DNA of 64,000 nucleotides from Gigaspora rosea (GCA_003550325.1 QKWP01001242.1:68633-132632), one strand, 5' to 3'; positions 20,464 to 32,415 are shown, counted from the stretch's first letter. The notes: generated from the sequence alone by a model not told the origin. Translations and numbers: made by a program.

Positions 20464-21046
20464 CTATAGGCGAAATGTGGAATGCTTCCATCTAATATTT
20501 TTTTCCTTACTAAGTTAACAATACATGTCCACTAATTGAAAGTTGTAGAGCTCGTCAAGACGCATCTAACAGTGGTTAGATCACCAAAATCGGCCCAGTG
20601 GATGGCAAGATATCGTCGAAAAACGATTGGCCGACTATATAAAAATCCGTGGAGATTACATATGAAAATCACTATAGGCGAAATGTGGAGTGCTTCCATA
20701 TAAAACTTTTTTTCTTACTAAGTTAACTATACATGCCCACTAATTAAAAGTTGTAGAGCTCGTCGAGACGCATCTAACGGTGGTTAGATCATTCAAATCG
20801 GCCCAGTGGATGGTGAGATATCGTCGAAAAACTTTTGGCCGACTATATAAAATCTCTTATGTAAACAAATATTAGTCGGCCAATCGTTTTTCGACGATAG
20901 CTCACCATCCACTGGGCCGATTTAAATGATCTAACCACCGTTAGATGCGTCTCTACGAGCTCGACAACTTTCGATTATTGGGCATGTATCGTTAACTTAG
21001 TAAGAAAAAATGTTTTATATGGAAGCACGCCACATTTCGCCTATAG
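20464..21046. repeat. Three copies of a 177-bp unit, two direct and one inverted
   Basis: Copy 1 is 20464-20640, copy 2 is 20672-20848, and copy 3 (inverted) is 20870-21046. Each runs from CTATAGGCGAAATGTGG to TTGGCCGACTATAT. Copies 2 and 3 form a hairpin with a 21-base loop. Each unit holds GAGCTCGTCGAGACGCATC followed by ATCGGCCCAGTGGATGG, resembling half of the GTCTC..GAGAC palindromes found elsewhere. Confidence 0.85.
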
Positions 21047-21141
21047 ATGACCATAATGAGATATTTTATTTATAGTCACACCTCTTTACAATCACCAAAA
21101 TAGGGTGCGACGGTCTTGGTGATTATAGAGAGGGACGACTA

Positions 21142-22213
21142 TATAATAATAAATGTCTTTAATTTTATTAAATATATTCTATTAATTATATTAATTTATT
21201 AAAATAATGAGAATAGACTGCATAGAATATTTTGGCAATATCTTTAATGCATATATTACTAGAAATTTAAATGCATATTAGTTTAAATTGCAGAGTCTTT
21301 AAGCTTTGCTCATGTCTTGCTAACTAAGTTTATTATTAACTTGTATTTAAAAAAAATTAAATATATATTAATTTAGTTTTTTTTTTAATTGCAAGTTTTT
21401 TCTAAATGCAAGATATTTTTCTGACCTATTGAATTGCACTTAGAAGAAGTTAACTATATAAAGTATTACTTATTAATTTAAAAAAAGAATCAAGATCTTG
21501 ATATAGAATTTGGGTTTGTATACTACAATATTTCTTATCAGAGAACTCAAGTCTTTTTCATTTTTTATAATAGTATTAGCAAGTTCTTTTCTAATTTTTT
21601 TAATCCTAGTTAGCCAAATATAGGTTGCTTTATTAATATTTGGTAGCTTTATAGTATAATTATAGTACTTTCAAGCAAAAGATCTGGAATATTTTTTTCA
21701 ATCTTTTTGCTAATAATAGCAGGAAAGCTTAAATCTCTTGCAGAATATTAATATACATATAAAAAAAATCTCTTTACTTGTTGCTTTTTTATATTTTTTT
21801 ATCAATATTTGCTAAGAAATGCTATCTTTTACCAATTGTATTTCTATTTGTAGCTAACTAGTAGGAGAGGGACTAATATCAGATAATTTATAAAAGCAAG
21901 GTCTTACCTTCAATATTTTAAAAAAAATCAGATAAATTCTGTTTACTATAAGGCTATATCATCTACTTCCTATATGATAGAATATTAGCTAATTAAATTC
22001 AATTATAACAATAAATAATCTGATTGAATTATAAACTCCCATTCTCCAAACTATTAGCTAATTTCTGTTCTTTATCTTACTATTTTTGTTGAACAAAAGT
22101 TATCAGAATATTTAGTACAAGATGTATTAATCACAATATGTTTTGCTTTTACAATATCAACCTTTTTAGTCTGATACAGAATTTTTGCAACTTGGTTATA
22201 ATCTTTAGAATTT
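21142..22213. other. AT-rich stretch, nothing recognised
   Basis: Low-complexity A/T sequence with no frame that shows a domain or coding-like composition. Confidence 0.45.
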
Positions 22214-22221
22214 GTACTAAC

Positions 22222-22386
22222 AGGGCCCCAAAATATATATAAATTGGTCAGTTTAATTATAAAATTACTAAAAATAGCAAAAACCTCAAAAATAAGCAAA
22301 AATACTATAAATAAAAAAGATCTATATAAAAAATACAAAAAATAAGCAAACTAATACCTAATCTATCTATGTATATTTTAGGTCCT
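22222..22386. mobile_element. MITE with AGGACC-type ends, 8-bp TSD
   Basis: The ends AGGGCCCCAAAATATATATA and (reverse complement) AGGACCTAAAATATACATAG are flanked by GTACTAAC at 22214-22221 and 22387-22394, an exact duplication. It is 165 bp long. Relatives are at 29633-29811 and 32896-33193, each with its own exact 8-bp duplication. Confidence 0.85.
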
Positions 22387-22394
22387 GTACTAAC

Positions 22395-24650
22395 TCCTCT
22401 GACTAAATATATTAATATATAATTTCAATTTTATATCAATAAAATTTTGAACAAAATTATGCTTTGCTATTATGAATAGTACAGAGAAAATTATTGTTTA
22501 TTATTATAAATATATACTTTTAAAAAGCAAAATTTTGCAATAAAGTATTCAAAATGTTGCTAGTATTGGTGGGCAGGTGGAATACTAGATTATCTACTTT
22601 TGTTAAATATTTTTTTGTAAGAAATTAATAACAAAGAATTATTTATATCTAATGTGCCATAATCTATAACAAATATATAAATATGAGTAATAACAAACAA
22701 TTTGATTAAAATTTGAACTTTCAAACTAAATAAGTCCAAACTGTATTAAATAATCTATTTTTATTTCTTTTCTATTAAGCTCAGAGATAGTATCATCTTT
22801 ATTAACAAGTATGTGTAATAAAATAATGTAGGCTTAGATTTCAAATAATTAGTTTTATCAAGCTATTTTAAATAATTGTTTATATATATTAATTATATAT
22901 TATTTATTAGGTTGATAAAATTGACTTTGCTTAATCTCTACTATCAAATACTTCTTTCAAAGCTTCCAATGCATATATGTAATCTTCTATATTATTAAAA
23001 AACATCTTTATTACTAATTTTAGCAAAAACTAAATTATATTAATTTTCTGAGATTTTAATAATCTAATTGGAAGAAAGATTCTTAATTGAGTTGAACTGG
23101 CAAAAAAATTGTAAAAAAACCAAGTATAAAGATGCAATTATGTAAAAAAACTTTTTATTCTTTTTATTATCAAGATTATCCAATACTATTAAAGCTATCT
23201 ATAATAATAATTATGTTCAATTATTGAATTTCTGATTGTGATATTTGGCAATTCTATGCAATACATCTTTTGGTTATACATTGTATTGATTCTTAAACCC
23301 AATCCAAGTTTCACTAAACCATTATAACAATTAAAAGTACTAATTGCACAAGAGCCATTAGATTCTACTATTTGAAATAGTTTGGGTTAATTTTCAAATA
23401 ACAAATTAAATATAAGAGCAGGCTTTAGTCAATTCTGTAAGACAATATCATCATTTGTATATTTGATTAGCAAATTTAGCAATTTTTGTGCAGTGCAAGA
23501 TTTTTTTTACCAGCTTCTGCTAGAATAAAGTATTGTAATATTTTTATTTTATCAAGCAACCAAAAGCTTTCTGAAATTTAAAATAATCACAAATTGCAAT
23601 TTTAATTTTATTTCTAAAGCTTGAAAGTTCCAAGAGAAACTACTACTCTTAAAAAGAGATTAGGATCACAATATTTTAATATTTTAGGTAAGTTCTATAT
23701 TAAAAAAGAAAAAAAATTATATTTAGTTACTGCAAATTTTTGTTCAAGAATTAAAATATTAAAAAACTCTTACTAGTAGTAGCAGTTCTTCAATAATATA
23801 AGTGTGTTTAGCAGTAGACTGCTCTTCAAAATAATCTTCAATAGTTCTAAGTTTATTGTCCAGTTTCTTATATCTAAATTTTACTTTAATATTGATTTCT
23901 TCATATATTATATATTTTTTGCTTTTAGAATATTGACTTTCTATAATTTGTATTAATATTGCTATAGGCAATACTTTTCTTCTTCTTGTTGATTTCTTGA
24001 GTTGTGTTATAGTTTTTTCTATATCAAAATCAATAGGAAATGCATTTTTTTTGTCTGAATAATACAATCTAGTATAATTTTAATATATTGCATCACGAAA
24101 ATTAAGAGTTAAAATAGGGTTTAAAACAGATTTTTTTAAGTAAATGAAGCTTTGTTAAAGATCTATCTAAATAACTATTTAATAAGTTTTCTATTTATTT
24201 TATATATAAATAGTAGTTTTTTGTTTATATAATTACTTAGAAATGTTTCAAAAAATACTATGCATATAAAAACTTACCAAGTTTATACTAAAAGAAGTAC
24301 AGTAAATTATATAATTTATTAGAGAGGAAGAGGGTCCCCACTTTATCACATCATATATATATATATATATAGTAAAATATTTAATATTTATTATAATAAA
24401 AATTTGCAGTAAGTTGCTATATAGTAAGTCTAAATTTTACCATATCAATCAATAATTATTGAATAAGTATACTTGTTTGAAATATCAAAATATACATATA
24501 CTAAAATTTTTATTAAAATTGAAGAATTAAAGAAGTTTTTATTATTATTTTTTTTTATTTTTTTTAAAGTGCCCATCTTGGGACTTAGGAATTTTATTCA
24601 AGATATTAAGGCTGTCGTATCCTCTAGGGAAATACTAGCATTTGTTACAT
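22395..24650 (-). other. AT-rich stretch with a possible minus-strand gene relic
   Basis: The minus strand from about 24067 to 23200 shows a 102-codon frame (23759-24067), rich in Lys/Arg/Ile with THxxIIEELL at its end. Nearer 23300-23500 there are short protein-like pieces broken by stops. The composition hints at a decayed gene, perhaps transposon-derived, but I recognise no domain. A (TA)n run lies at 24352-24371. The rest holds nothing. Confidence 0.25.
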
Positions 24651-24652
24651 AA

Positions 24653-24902
24653 ACAAGGATACATCTAGCCACACGTACACTTTTGTATCTAATTTAAGTG
24701 GTCTGCCCAAGGGTTCCACACTAGCTGCCATATCTGCAACCCAACTACGGGAATTGTCTATTTAAACCCTCTGATCCTAGACAAGGACACATCTAGCCAC
24801 ACATACACTTTTGGTGTCTAATTTAAGTGGTCTGCTCAAGGGTTCCACACTAGCTGCCATACCTGCAACCCAACTATGGGAATTGACTATTTAAACCCTC
24901 TC
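24653..24902. repeat. 128-bp tandem duplication
   Basis: Unit 1 begins at 24653 (ACAAGGATACATCTAGCCAC) and unit 2 at 24781 (ACAAGGACACATCTAGCCAC), about 94% alike. Each ends in CTATTTAAACCCTC. The unit is GC-richer than its surroundings and runs straight into the tRNA-like sequence that follows. Confidence 0.85.
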
Positions 24903-24906
24903 AACA

Positions 24907-24966
24907 GGAGACTTGGTAGAGCGGTACCTGTCCAGCATGGTGGACATTCGATTTGATTCTCTTAAA
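24907..24966 (+). tRNA. tRNA-like sequence (probably a SINE head or tRNA relic)
   Basis: AGGAGACTTGGTAGAGCGGT has an A-box layout. A GTCCAGCATGGTGGAC stem-loop would carry CAT in the loop. CATTCGATTTGATTCTC resembles a T arm and B box, and its end pairs with GGAGA. The anticodon loop and variable region have irregular lengths, so a functional tRNA is unlikely. With the preceding 128-bp duplication it may be part of a SINE. Confidence 0.3.
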
Positions 24967-25480
24967 GATCACTAGGTTACACAATATAAAAAAATTTTTT
25001 AAAGTAACCATTACTATGAAAACCCACATCGTTAATTGACAACTCGTAGTTTCACATAATAAAATTTTTTAAACCATATTATAGTGTTCTTCAACCCTTT
25101 GCACGTCTTCTGTAAAAAAAGATTAGTATAGATCAAATATGGTAATACGGTATGTACAAATGAGTTAATTGGTACTTATTATTAGTAAATCAGCGAAAAA
25201 ATACAATGACTCGAGTTAATAGAAGTTCTAGTACTATGAGTTGCCTTTTTTCTAAAGACAAAAAACATATTATTAACATTTAAATACATTAAAAGGAAAC
25301 TACAGAAATGTGGGCCAATTGACTGGGTAGATTGAAAAGCAAATTCTGATCCAAAATTAACTAAATTGGCATAAAATGACAACAATTTCAGCAATGGCAA
25401 ATGCACTAGAAAAGTGTGCAACTATATAATCTGCCACTTAATACTTTTTAAGAGACAAAAAGAAACGGAGTATATAGCAT
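24967..25480. other. Intergenic stretch, nothing recognised
   Basis: No coding frame with a recognisable domain; the 79-codon minus-strand frame at 25182-25421 has no supporting features. Confidence 0.4.
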
Positions 25481-25901
25481 TTGTTTGGCATGAGCAGGCA
25501 ATCCGTTACAATGAAGTTTTTGAATTTTAGAAGTTCCTACTAAAGACAAGGCTATAGCATATAAGTTTCGCGTGCTCAGCAAAGTTTGACAAAAAAATAT
25601 TGAAGCGAATTTCAACAATAGGATTTGGTGGAATTTTTGGAAATAATGGAATTAGACGAACACAAAAATAGGTATGAGTTTTTAGTAATCATTAGAGCAT
25701 GTTTGTGCTAGTAGAGGAAGATTTTTCTGAATTAGACCGCTTCATTAATTAAGCCAAAAAGTCAGTAAAAAGAACAGGCAAAAAAAATACCGCTCCCTCT
25801 ACAAACAAAAACTCACCGCCTGATCTTCCTTCTAAAAACAAGGCCGAGCTAAACTCCTAGATAGCCAATTGTCAATATGAATAAATGTTCAATGATCCAT
25901 A

Positions 25902-26147
25902 TTGTCCATGTCCAACCCTAAACAGGCTGAGGAAGAAAATAACTGGGGTGAGCCACCGAAAAATTTATCAAATAATGAGGACCAGAAAGAAAAGAAAGGT
26001 CGCGAATCAGAAGGTTTAGATAAATCCACTAAAAACGAGGGTTGGGGTTCAACAGTAGACAAATCTAGTGAAAATGAAGGCTGGAGCACTGGCCTCGAAA
26101 CTGCAACGAACTCCAGCTCTTGTCAATATTTAATTCTACAATTTTAA
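25902..26147 (+). CDS. WG/GW-rich hydrophilic protein or gene fragment, 81 aa
   Basis: The translation is strongly coding-like: Asn, Glu, Lys, Ser and Trp rich, with three tryptophan motifs (NNWGEPP, NEGWGST, NEGWSTG) spaced by charged, disordered-looking sequence. The real start may be the second Met (25908). Another Lys/Pro/Ser-rich frame, about 25750-25858, lies just upstream and ends in TAG, so the annotated part may be the 3' piece of a larger, broken gene reaching back to about 25500. WG repeats can be Argonaute-binding platforms, but three motifs alone do not establish that. No domain is recognised. Confidence 0.45.
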   Translation: MSMSNPKQAEEENNWGEPPKNLSNNEDQKEKKGRESEGLDKSTKNEGWGSTVDKSSENEGWSTGLETATNSSSCQYLILQF

Positions 26148-26159
26148 CTGTTTAGACGA

Positions 26160-27260
26160 AATCATATATATTTTTTAGCTTAAGAATTTACAAAACTGTC
26201 AAATATTTAAAGTTCATTCGATAATACGTATGGAATTTATAACAAACTACATCACCGACAGCTCAATTTCCTCAGTTACACTTCCCTAACATGATTTCTT
26301 ACCAAACTACTTCACTAAAAACCAGTTTCATCGGCAACCCACTTTACTAATGATAATACTTGTTCGGTTAGAGATTTAAATGCTATATATATATGCCTGT
26401 TTTATACTGTGCATTCACTAATTTAGCATTTTTTTTCTTTGTTAGATTTAAGTTCTTCAACCATAGATCCGGGCGTATGGTTTGTATTTCCTACATAATA
26501 ACTAGAAGGACGAATGGTATACCCAAAGAATACCTATTAATGCATTCTTTTTTATTGGTTCTCTTTTTTTAGTGACTTCACTTTTTTTGATTGCACGAAC
26601 CTAGCATAACCACCAAGATTAGTTGAAAAGAAAAGAACTAAACCTTTCTTCTGAACTGAATACTTTATGAATCAAGGAATTAAAAGGTGGAAGAAAACAG
26701 TTCTTTTATTTTGTTAAGAGCACTAGAAGTAGATTTTAAAAAGGATAGCATAGCCAAGAAGGTTATAAGCATCTAATAGGACAGAGAATAGGATCGAATA
26801 ATATTCAAAGTATAGATAGAGCTAGTACTTGCATAAGGAGTTCGATTACTGTAATTTAAAAAATAATATTTCGGCCGAACTGATTAGTTATTAATTTGGC
26901 ATGATTCATATAATAAAATAATTAATAATATCAGCGATTTTAAATTTTCGTTCGAATGCTTGTCCAACATGTTTGGTGTGCTTAGTTTGTACGAAAATTT
27001 ATGGAAAAAACTATCATGTCAACCAATAAACCTTAACAAGAAATGTAAAAAAGGAATTGAATATAAATTAATTACTCGAGCAGGTGTTGCTATTAAAAAG
27101 TCATGAATTTGTTAACTGTTTAATCTCAGGTTAGGACTACATGTGACCAAGAAATTATTAATATTTGTCGAGAATGCATGATAAATAAAATCAAAGTAAA
27201 AAATTTTAAATATTGATAAACGAAATCAAAGTAAAAATTTTTAAATGTTTGTATTTATTT
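26160..27260. other. Intergenic stretch, nothing recognised
   Basis: No gene is seen. A segment at 26240-26350 shows several CACCGACAG/ACTTCACTAA-like motifs resembling the subrepeats of the TIR element at 37478-37770, possibly a degraded relative. Confidence 0.4.
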
Positions 27261-27267
27261 ATATAGT

Positions 27268-27512
27268 TTTTGTCTTCGACAAGAAACAAATAGAAATAAA
27301 TAAATGCTTTCATTTGAATAAAAATGGATCTTACAAAAGAAATCGAAATTTAGATAATTTTTTAAACCTGAATTTTTCGTTTTCGACAAGAAACGAAAAA
27401 TAATTAAAAATGAATAAATGCCTTCGATTGAATGAAAATGGATCTTGCCAAAGAATAGAAATCGAAATAGATTAATTTTTTAAAACCGAATTTTTCATCT
27501 TCGACAAAAAAC
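27268..27512. repeat. About 113-bp tandem repeat, two and a bit copies
   Basis: The first copy starts at GTCTTCGACAAGAAACAAAT, the second at GTTTTCGACAAGAAACGAAA and a third start at ATCTTCGACAAAAAACAG. Each contains AAAATGGATCTT followed by GAAATCGAAAT. No coding function is apparent. Confidence 0.75.
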
Positions 27513-27529
27513 AGTCATTTTCGCTAGTG

Positions 27530-27840
27530 TGCTCTATCTCTGTAGATTTTTGATAAAAGTTAATGTTATATGTTCATCCTTTTCAACTTCATAACATTAA
27601 GTAAACTTATCAAAAAACTGCAGAGATGGGCATGCTAATGGAACGTATAACTCCAACTCTTTCATCATAACACCCAACATTAAATTCTCTACTAACATGC
27701 CCCATCTCTGCAGGCTTTTGATAAGAAGTTAATGCCTTGCATTTACTTTTTTCAACTCGATTCCATTCTTATAACAATATCCGGCATTAAACATTCTTCT
27801 ATCTCTGTAAATTTTTAATAAAAGTGAATTTCTTACGTTC
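27530..27840. repeat. Mixed direct and inverted repeats of a 32-bp motif
   Basis: CTATCTCTGTAGATTTTTGA occurs near 27534, as an inverted copy near 27603-27635, as CATCTCTGCAGGCTTTTGAT near 27702, and as a degraded copy near 27799. Spacing is about 70-100 bp. Confidence 0.6.
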
Positions 27841-28369
27841 ATTCTTTTAAATTACACCTTGCATGTAATGTAGCTTCGTAAAACTCTAAGCGAAACATTG
27901 TATAAAACCATTAAAGAAAATAGTCACAAAATCTACCGAAATGGCAACTTCACAACCAATGCAAAACAGAAATGATCAATTAATGAAACTGACCTATAAA
28001 AGAGAAAAGCGTTAACTCCAAGGTCTAAACCAAAAAAAATGACAATATAGTATTAACGTTAATAAAAAAATAAAAATAAAATAAAACAGCGAAATAAACA
28101 AAACTTATCTATCAATATATTGATCTGTGCAACCATTATGGTATCGCACATAGATCTTATTATATAGTATATATTACCGTTACGAATTTTTATCATTTTA
28201 CATTTCATGTAATACAAAAATTCTTGTGATTTGAAATATTCTGATTTGCATGTTTATACCATAAATAGAGCGATTTGCATTGTCCTAATTTGGACTAATA
28301 TAACAATCTACATTGCATATTTGTTTACTTGTTTACATTTTTTAACCAATTAAAACAAATGTCTGCCAT

Positions 28370-28995
28370 GCTTACCTGTCCCATATCAGGTATTCACCTA
28401 TACTTCGGTACTTATAGCTAATACTTGCGGGACAGGGTTACTCCTGTCCTCTTACCAATACCTACTTCTGCCCTTGTAAGGCTCGCTCCAACCCCGGTAC
28501 CCACCATCACTTTCCTACCGGTCCTTCACCAGTTTTCCTAGACTTCCAATCCAGTTGGCCCGGAAGGGTTGATCTACTCGGCATTAAGTACCATCATGTT
28601 TTTTTTCCACCTGGTACCTACTTCTATAACATAGGTCCTTTTTCTCTGGTACCTGATCCAGGCGACCAGGTTGGTAGACCTTGTCCCTAAAGTCAACGTC
28701 CAGTACTTCAGCTCCGGTCCAATATTCCGGTTTTGGTAGCACTGTCAAAGATCTTTGCTACCTACTTACTCGGGTCTTGCCAAATAGGTTTCTGTTTCTC
28801 CTGTTCCTTGGATTTGTCTGTATTATGAGACACAACTTCGCCTGAAAGCTCCCATTCAAGATGGTAACCAAGGACTACAGAAAACAGTTACCGGAACACA
28901 GGTCTATTTTTTCAAAGCGTCATCAGTGGGATTTGAACCCTAGACCTGCCACTTGGGTGACAACTTACCAACTTCTCTAAGTCACCACACCCTAA
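28370..28995 (-). mobile_element. tRNA-derived SINE-like element, copy 2 (full length?)
   Basis: On the minus strand it starts near 28995 with GGGTGTGGTGACTTAGAGA and has the B box GGGTTCAAATCC at 28929-28940. The rest continues over about 600 bp of C/T-rich sequence (plus strand) to near 28370. It is alignable with 12442-12899 over the shared part. The low-coordinate boundary is judged only from the shift back to AT-rich DNA. The length of about 620 bp is long for a SINE, so the body may be composite. No TSD is clear. Confidence 0.65.
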
Positions 28996-29624
28996 GTTTT
29001 TAGTATTTAACTTTTAATTTTCATATTTATTGAATGTATTTTTTTAAAAAAATTTTAATTTTTTTGTCAAATTTAAAAATCAAAATAAATACTAAAATGT
29101 TTTCCAATACTAATAAAAATTTTAAAATAAGTGTATTTTGATCTTTTGAACAAGTTTACTTAAGTGACATTGATTGATTCACATAGTAAAATTTGGACTT
29201 TACTATATAGTACTATTGATCATAGGGTCAAAATAGGGTTGAGTTTTTTTAATATTATAAAAGATAAAATTTGTTTTGGTCAATAGTCTTATCACAGAGG
29301 AAGAGAGTGTCAGACCTATGTAAATCCTAATTATATAATTTACTGCACTTCCCTAATTCATGCATATTTTAGCAAAAATAGTACCTATATATTATTATAA
29401 GTAATTTTGTAATATAGTTAGCATTTTTTGTAGCACTATTAATAAAAAATAATGAATAAGATTTTTTTTGACTATGATTACCAAAATATTTTTTTCAAAG
29501 AAAGCTAGTTTAAAAGACATGATAATAAAGTGAAATATACTTCTTTTCAGTATGCATTTACAAAAAAATATCTTATTTTTTATACAAATTTCTACTAGCA
29601 TTTCAGGATATAAATTTTAGCAGA
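28996..29624. other. AT-rich stretch, nothing recognised
   Basis: Low-complexity sequence. A GAACAAGTTTACTTAAGTG near 29146 is a fragment of the palindromic repeat family at 43.7-44.2 kb. Confidence 0.4.
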
Positions 29625-29632
29625 GTTTTACT

Positions 29633-29811
29633 AGGACCCTGAAATATACATAAATAGGTCAGGTATGAGTTTGCTTATTTTTGAGGTTTTTTATGCAGAT
29701 ATTTTCTATTTATAGTAATTTTTTGCTTATTTTTGAAGTTTTTTTGCATATCTTTCCTTGTTTAGTAACTCTATAATTAACCTGATCTATCTATGCATAT
29801 TTCGGGGTCCT
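29633..29811. mobile_element. MITE with AGGACCC ends, exact 8-bp TSD
   Basis: The ends AGGACCCTGAAATATACATA and (reverse complement) AGGACCCCGAAATATGCATA are flanked by GTTTTACT at 29625-29632 and 29812-29819. It is 179 bp and internally has two TTGCTTATTTTTGA repeats. Same family as 22222-22386. Confidence 0.9.
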
Positions 29812-30170
29812 GTTTTACTATAACAGATAGCAAATTTTTGGTTTATTAATAATTGGAACAATAAAACTGGACCATAAAGTAGGATAATATATATTAGTAG
29901 TATAGGCAAATATGGTTTACAAGAATTAGTATAAAAATGCTATTTTATATTGTAAAACAACTTTTATATTATCAAATCTTTGTAATATATTTTTATATCA
30001 ATAATCAACAATTTCAATTGTAATATTTTGTTATAGTTTTTATTATCTATTGTTAGAAGCAAAACTAGCTATGCTAATTTACTATAAAATATATAACTTG
30101 TATTACTAACAAAAAAAAAAGAAAAAAAGAAAGATACAAAACCAATTTCTGGCTCTAATACTCTGCAATA

Positions 30171-30485
30171 CAGTTGGACCTCTATAAATGCAACCTCTAT
30201 AAATACAATACCTCCCTAAATGCATATTTTTTTCTTTTGCGTAAAATGTTATTAGTAAATGCACATTTTCTTGAATAACATTTTATATCACATTAACCTT
30301 TTTAAATGCATATAGCCAATTAAATTTTAGTATTTAAAATAGGTTATACAGTTTTTAGTAGAAGTTATACAAACTTAATAATAATTTTTAAAGCTACAAT
30401 TTAATTAGCTCTCTTTAAATACAAACCTCCCTAAATGCATGTTGTAGACTTGTCCCTACAAGTTGTATTTATAAAGTTTTGACTA
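30171..30485. mobile_element. Tc1/mariner (pogo-like) MITE, TA TSD
   Basis: The left end CAGTTGGACCTCTATAAATG and the reverse-complemented right end TAGTCAAAACTTTATAAAT are flanked by TA (30169-30170, 30486-30487). Subterminal CCTCCCTAAATGCAT motifs occur at both ends. It is 315 bp and related by its ends to 18750-21141. Confidence 0.75.
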
Positions 30486-30487
30486 TA

Positions 30488-32415
30488 ACTCATAAAAATT
30501 ATAAGTCTAGTTGAATTTGTAGCAAATTTATTGTCAAAATAGCCTTTATGAATTTAGCAATATTTTGATAATAGTGTAATAGGTTTTGATCTAAAAAGTT
30601 TGATCTTATTTTTTTGATTCTATCTTTCTACCCATGTACATTGTTATAAAAATTAGTCCAAATTTGCAATATAAATAGTTTTTTTAACTATTATGTACCC
30701 AAACCCTAATATAAATTAATTTTTTCGAAAACTACCAATACCAAAAAATTATATAACAAAAAATTGAGTTTATATTTTGTAAATTTTCAGAATTATAGTG
30801 GGTGGCCATATTATTGTGGGCAATTTTTAAAAATAAGTATAAATTTAAATAAATAAGATATTGAACTAAAAATAAAACTATAAATTAATTAAATCTTTAT
30901 CTTTTAAGATTATATAATATTGTGCAATGTTATATAAAGCAAAAAATAATAATTTTTTTAAAATTAATGCTATCCCTTAATTTGTTATGCAGACATATTT
31001 GTCTGCAAAAATTTTAAAATTTTAAATTTTTTAAATAAAACCTTAAATATTAATTTTAGCTATATACTTTCTAAGTAAAAAACATAATATTAGTTCTGGT
31101 TTATCAACTTTATTATAAAATTTCTTTTAAAATTAGGCCATACAAACTTATATTTTCAGTTTTTATATCCTGCTGGGTTAACAAAATAGAATTTCAAAAT
31201 TTTTATTTTTTAATATATCAGCCAATAGAAATCCTCCATATAATCATGTGAACTAAGCATATAGGCAGATTTTTACAATTTGGTAATATTTTCGAATATG
31301 ATCATCGCAATTTGTATCAATCAGATTAGTAAAATTTGTCATTATTGTAAATTGGTCTTATATTGATTAGTTGATTTATTTAGCACGCATATGTTTAATA
31401 GTTAAAGTGCTATTTACTTTTACAACACCCCTGCTTTTTTTCTTTATTATTGTGGTTTGAAATTTTGTATTTATACGCAACAAGACTTTAATTTCACAGA
31501 TCCTGCAATAGTTTTCCAAGATCTTAAAATATAAGAAACTTTTTTTAGTAACAATGTTGAAGATTTACTATATAGAATTAGTGCACTATATAGCTAGAAC
31601 GATTTTAAAAAAGTTTACAGCTTGATAAACTGTAGACAAATATAAGATAGCTTAATTAAAGATATAAAGAACAATTAAGACATTTAGTGTAAATTAAAAT
31701 TTGTCTTTATAAAAGAAAAAAATAGCTTTATTAAAAATTCTATGCATCTTTTTTATAATGATTTCAATATCTTGTACATGTACTATATAGAATCATTAGA
31801 TAGATATAGTTGGATTAAATAATAAATAATATAAATGGGCTGTTTAATTCATAAATCAAAAGTATGAAATAATATATTGCTTGTAAATATTCTTGTAAAG
31901 TTATTTTTGTAAAGTTTCATTAATATTACTTGTATATTAAATTTTTTCACAATTTTATTAGTTAATCTATTTTTAGATACCACAAGATCATATTCAAATT
32001 TAGGTGACATATTTGAATTGTGAAAATCTGCTATATGGCACATACGACGTACGTACGTACTTACTGTATTTATAATTTTATGTTAAGCATTACATATTTT
32101 AAAAAAACTATTTATATGCTAGTGTCAGAGCATATGCTATTTTTGACGTTAGTAACTTGATTTATCGGTTACTATCGGCTTCATAAAGCTTTTTACATAA
32201 GTTTTAGATAATTTTAGCATAGGATACAACAATCAATTTTTTTTAACATAGGGGTCTACGTTAAATTTGGGTTTATGCTAAATTCTGGTCTATGCATATT
32301 ACTGTATTGTAAATACATATGTATCGATAAACTGCAAATTTATTATATAATAAATAAATACAATAGAGCATTACAAGTATGTGGTTTGTACAGGAAGTTA
32401 TAGAGCTTAAATTTT
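30488..32415. other. AT-rich stretch, no gene recognised
   Basis: No coding frame is supported. About 30940-31215, inverted, resembles 41810-42380: both have GATATAAAAAC, ATATAAGTTTGTAT and AAACTAAGGG or AAATTAAGGG phrases. They are therefore a dispersed repeat. A short ACGTACGTACGTAC run is at 32049-32060. Confidence 0.4.

Larger units (their letters stand above)
18750..21141. mobile_element. Tc1/mariner (pogo-like) non-autonomous element, 2.4 kb, TA TSD
   Basis: The left end CAGTCAGACCTCCCTATAGT and the reverse-complemented right end TAGTCGTCCCTCTCTATAAT are related. TA flanks both sides (18748-18749 and 21142-21143). Subterminal TATAGTCAC motifs recur inside (18768-18792, 20200-20350, 21062-21110). 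No transposase frame exists. Its length results from nested insertions at 18794-20197 and from the triplicated segment at 20464-21046. The ends resemble the shorter element at 30171-30485. Confidence 0.75.

Noticed and set aside
22072-22338. 88-codon minus-strand frame with a hydrophobic N-terminus
   Set aside because: It overlaps the MITE 22222-22386 and its hydrophobic part is encoded by that element.
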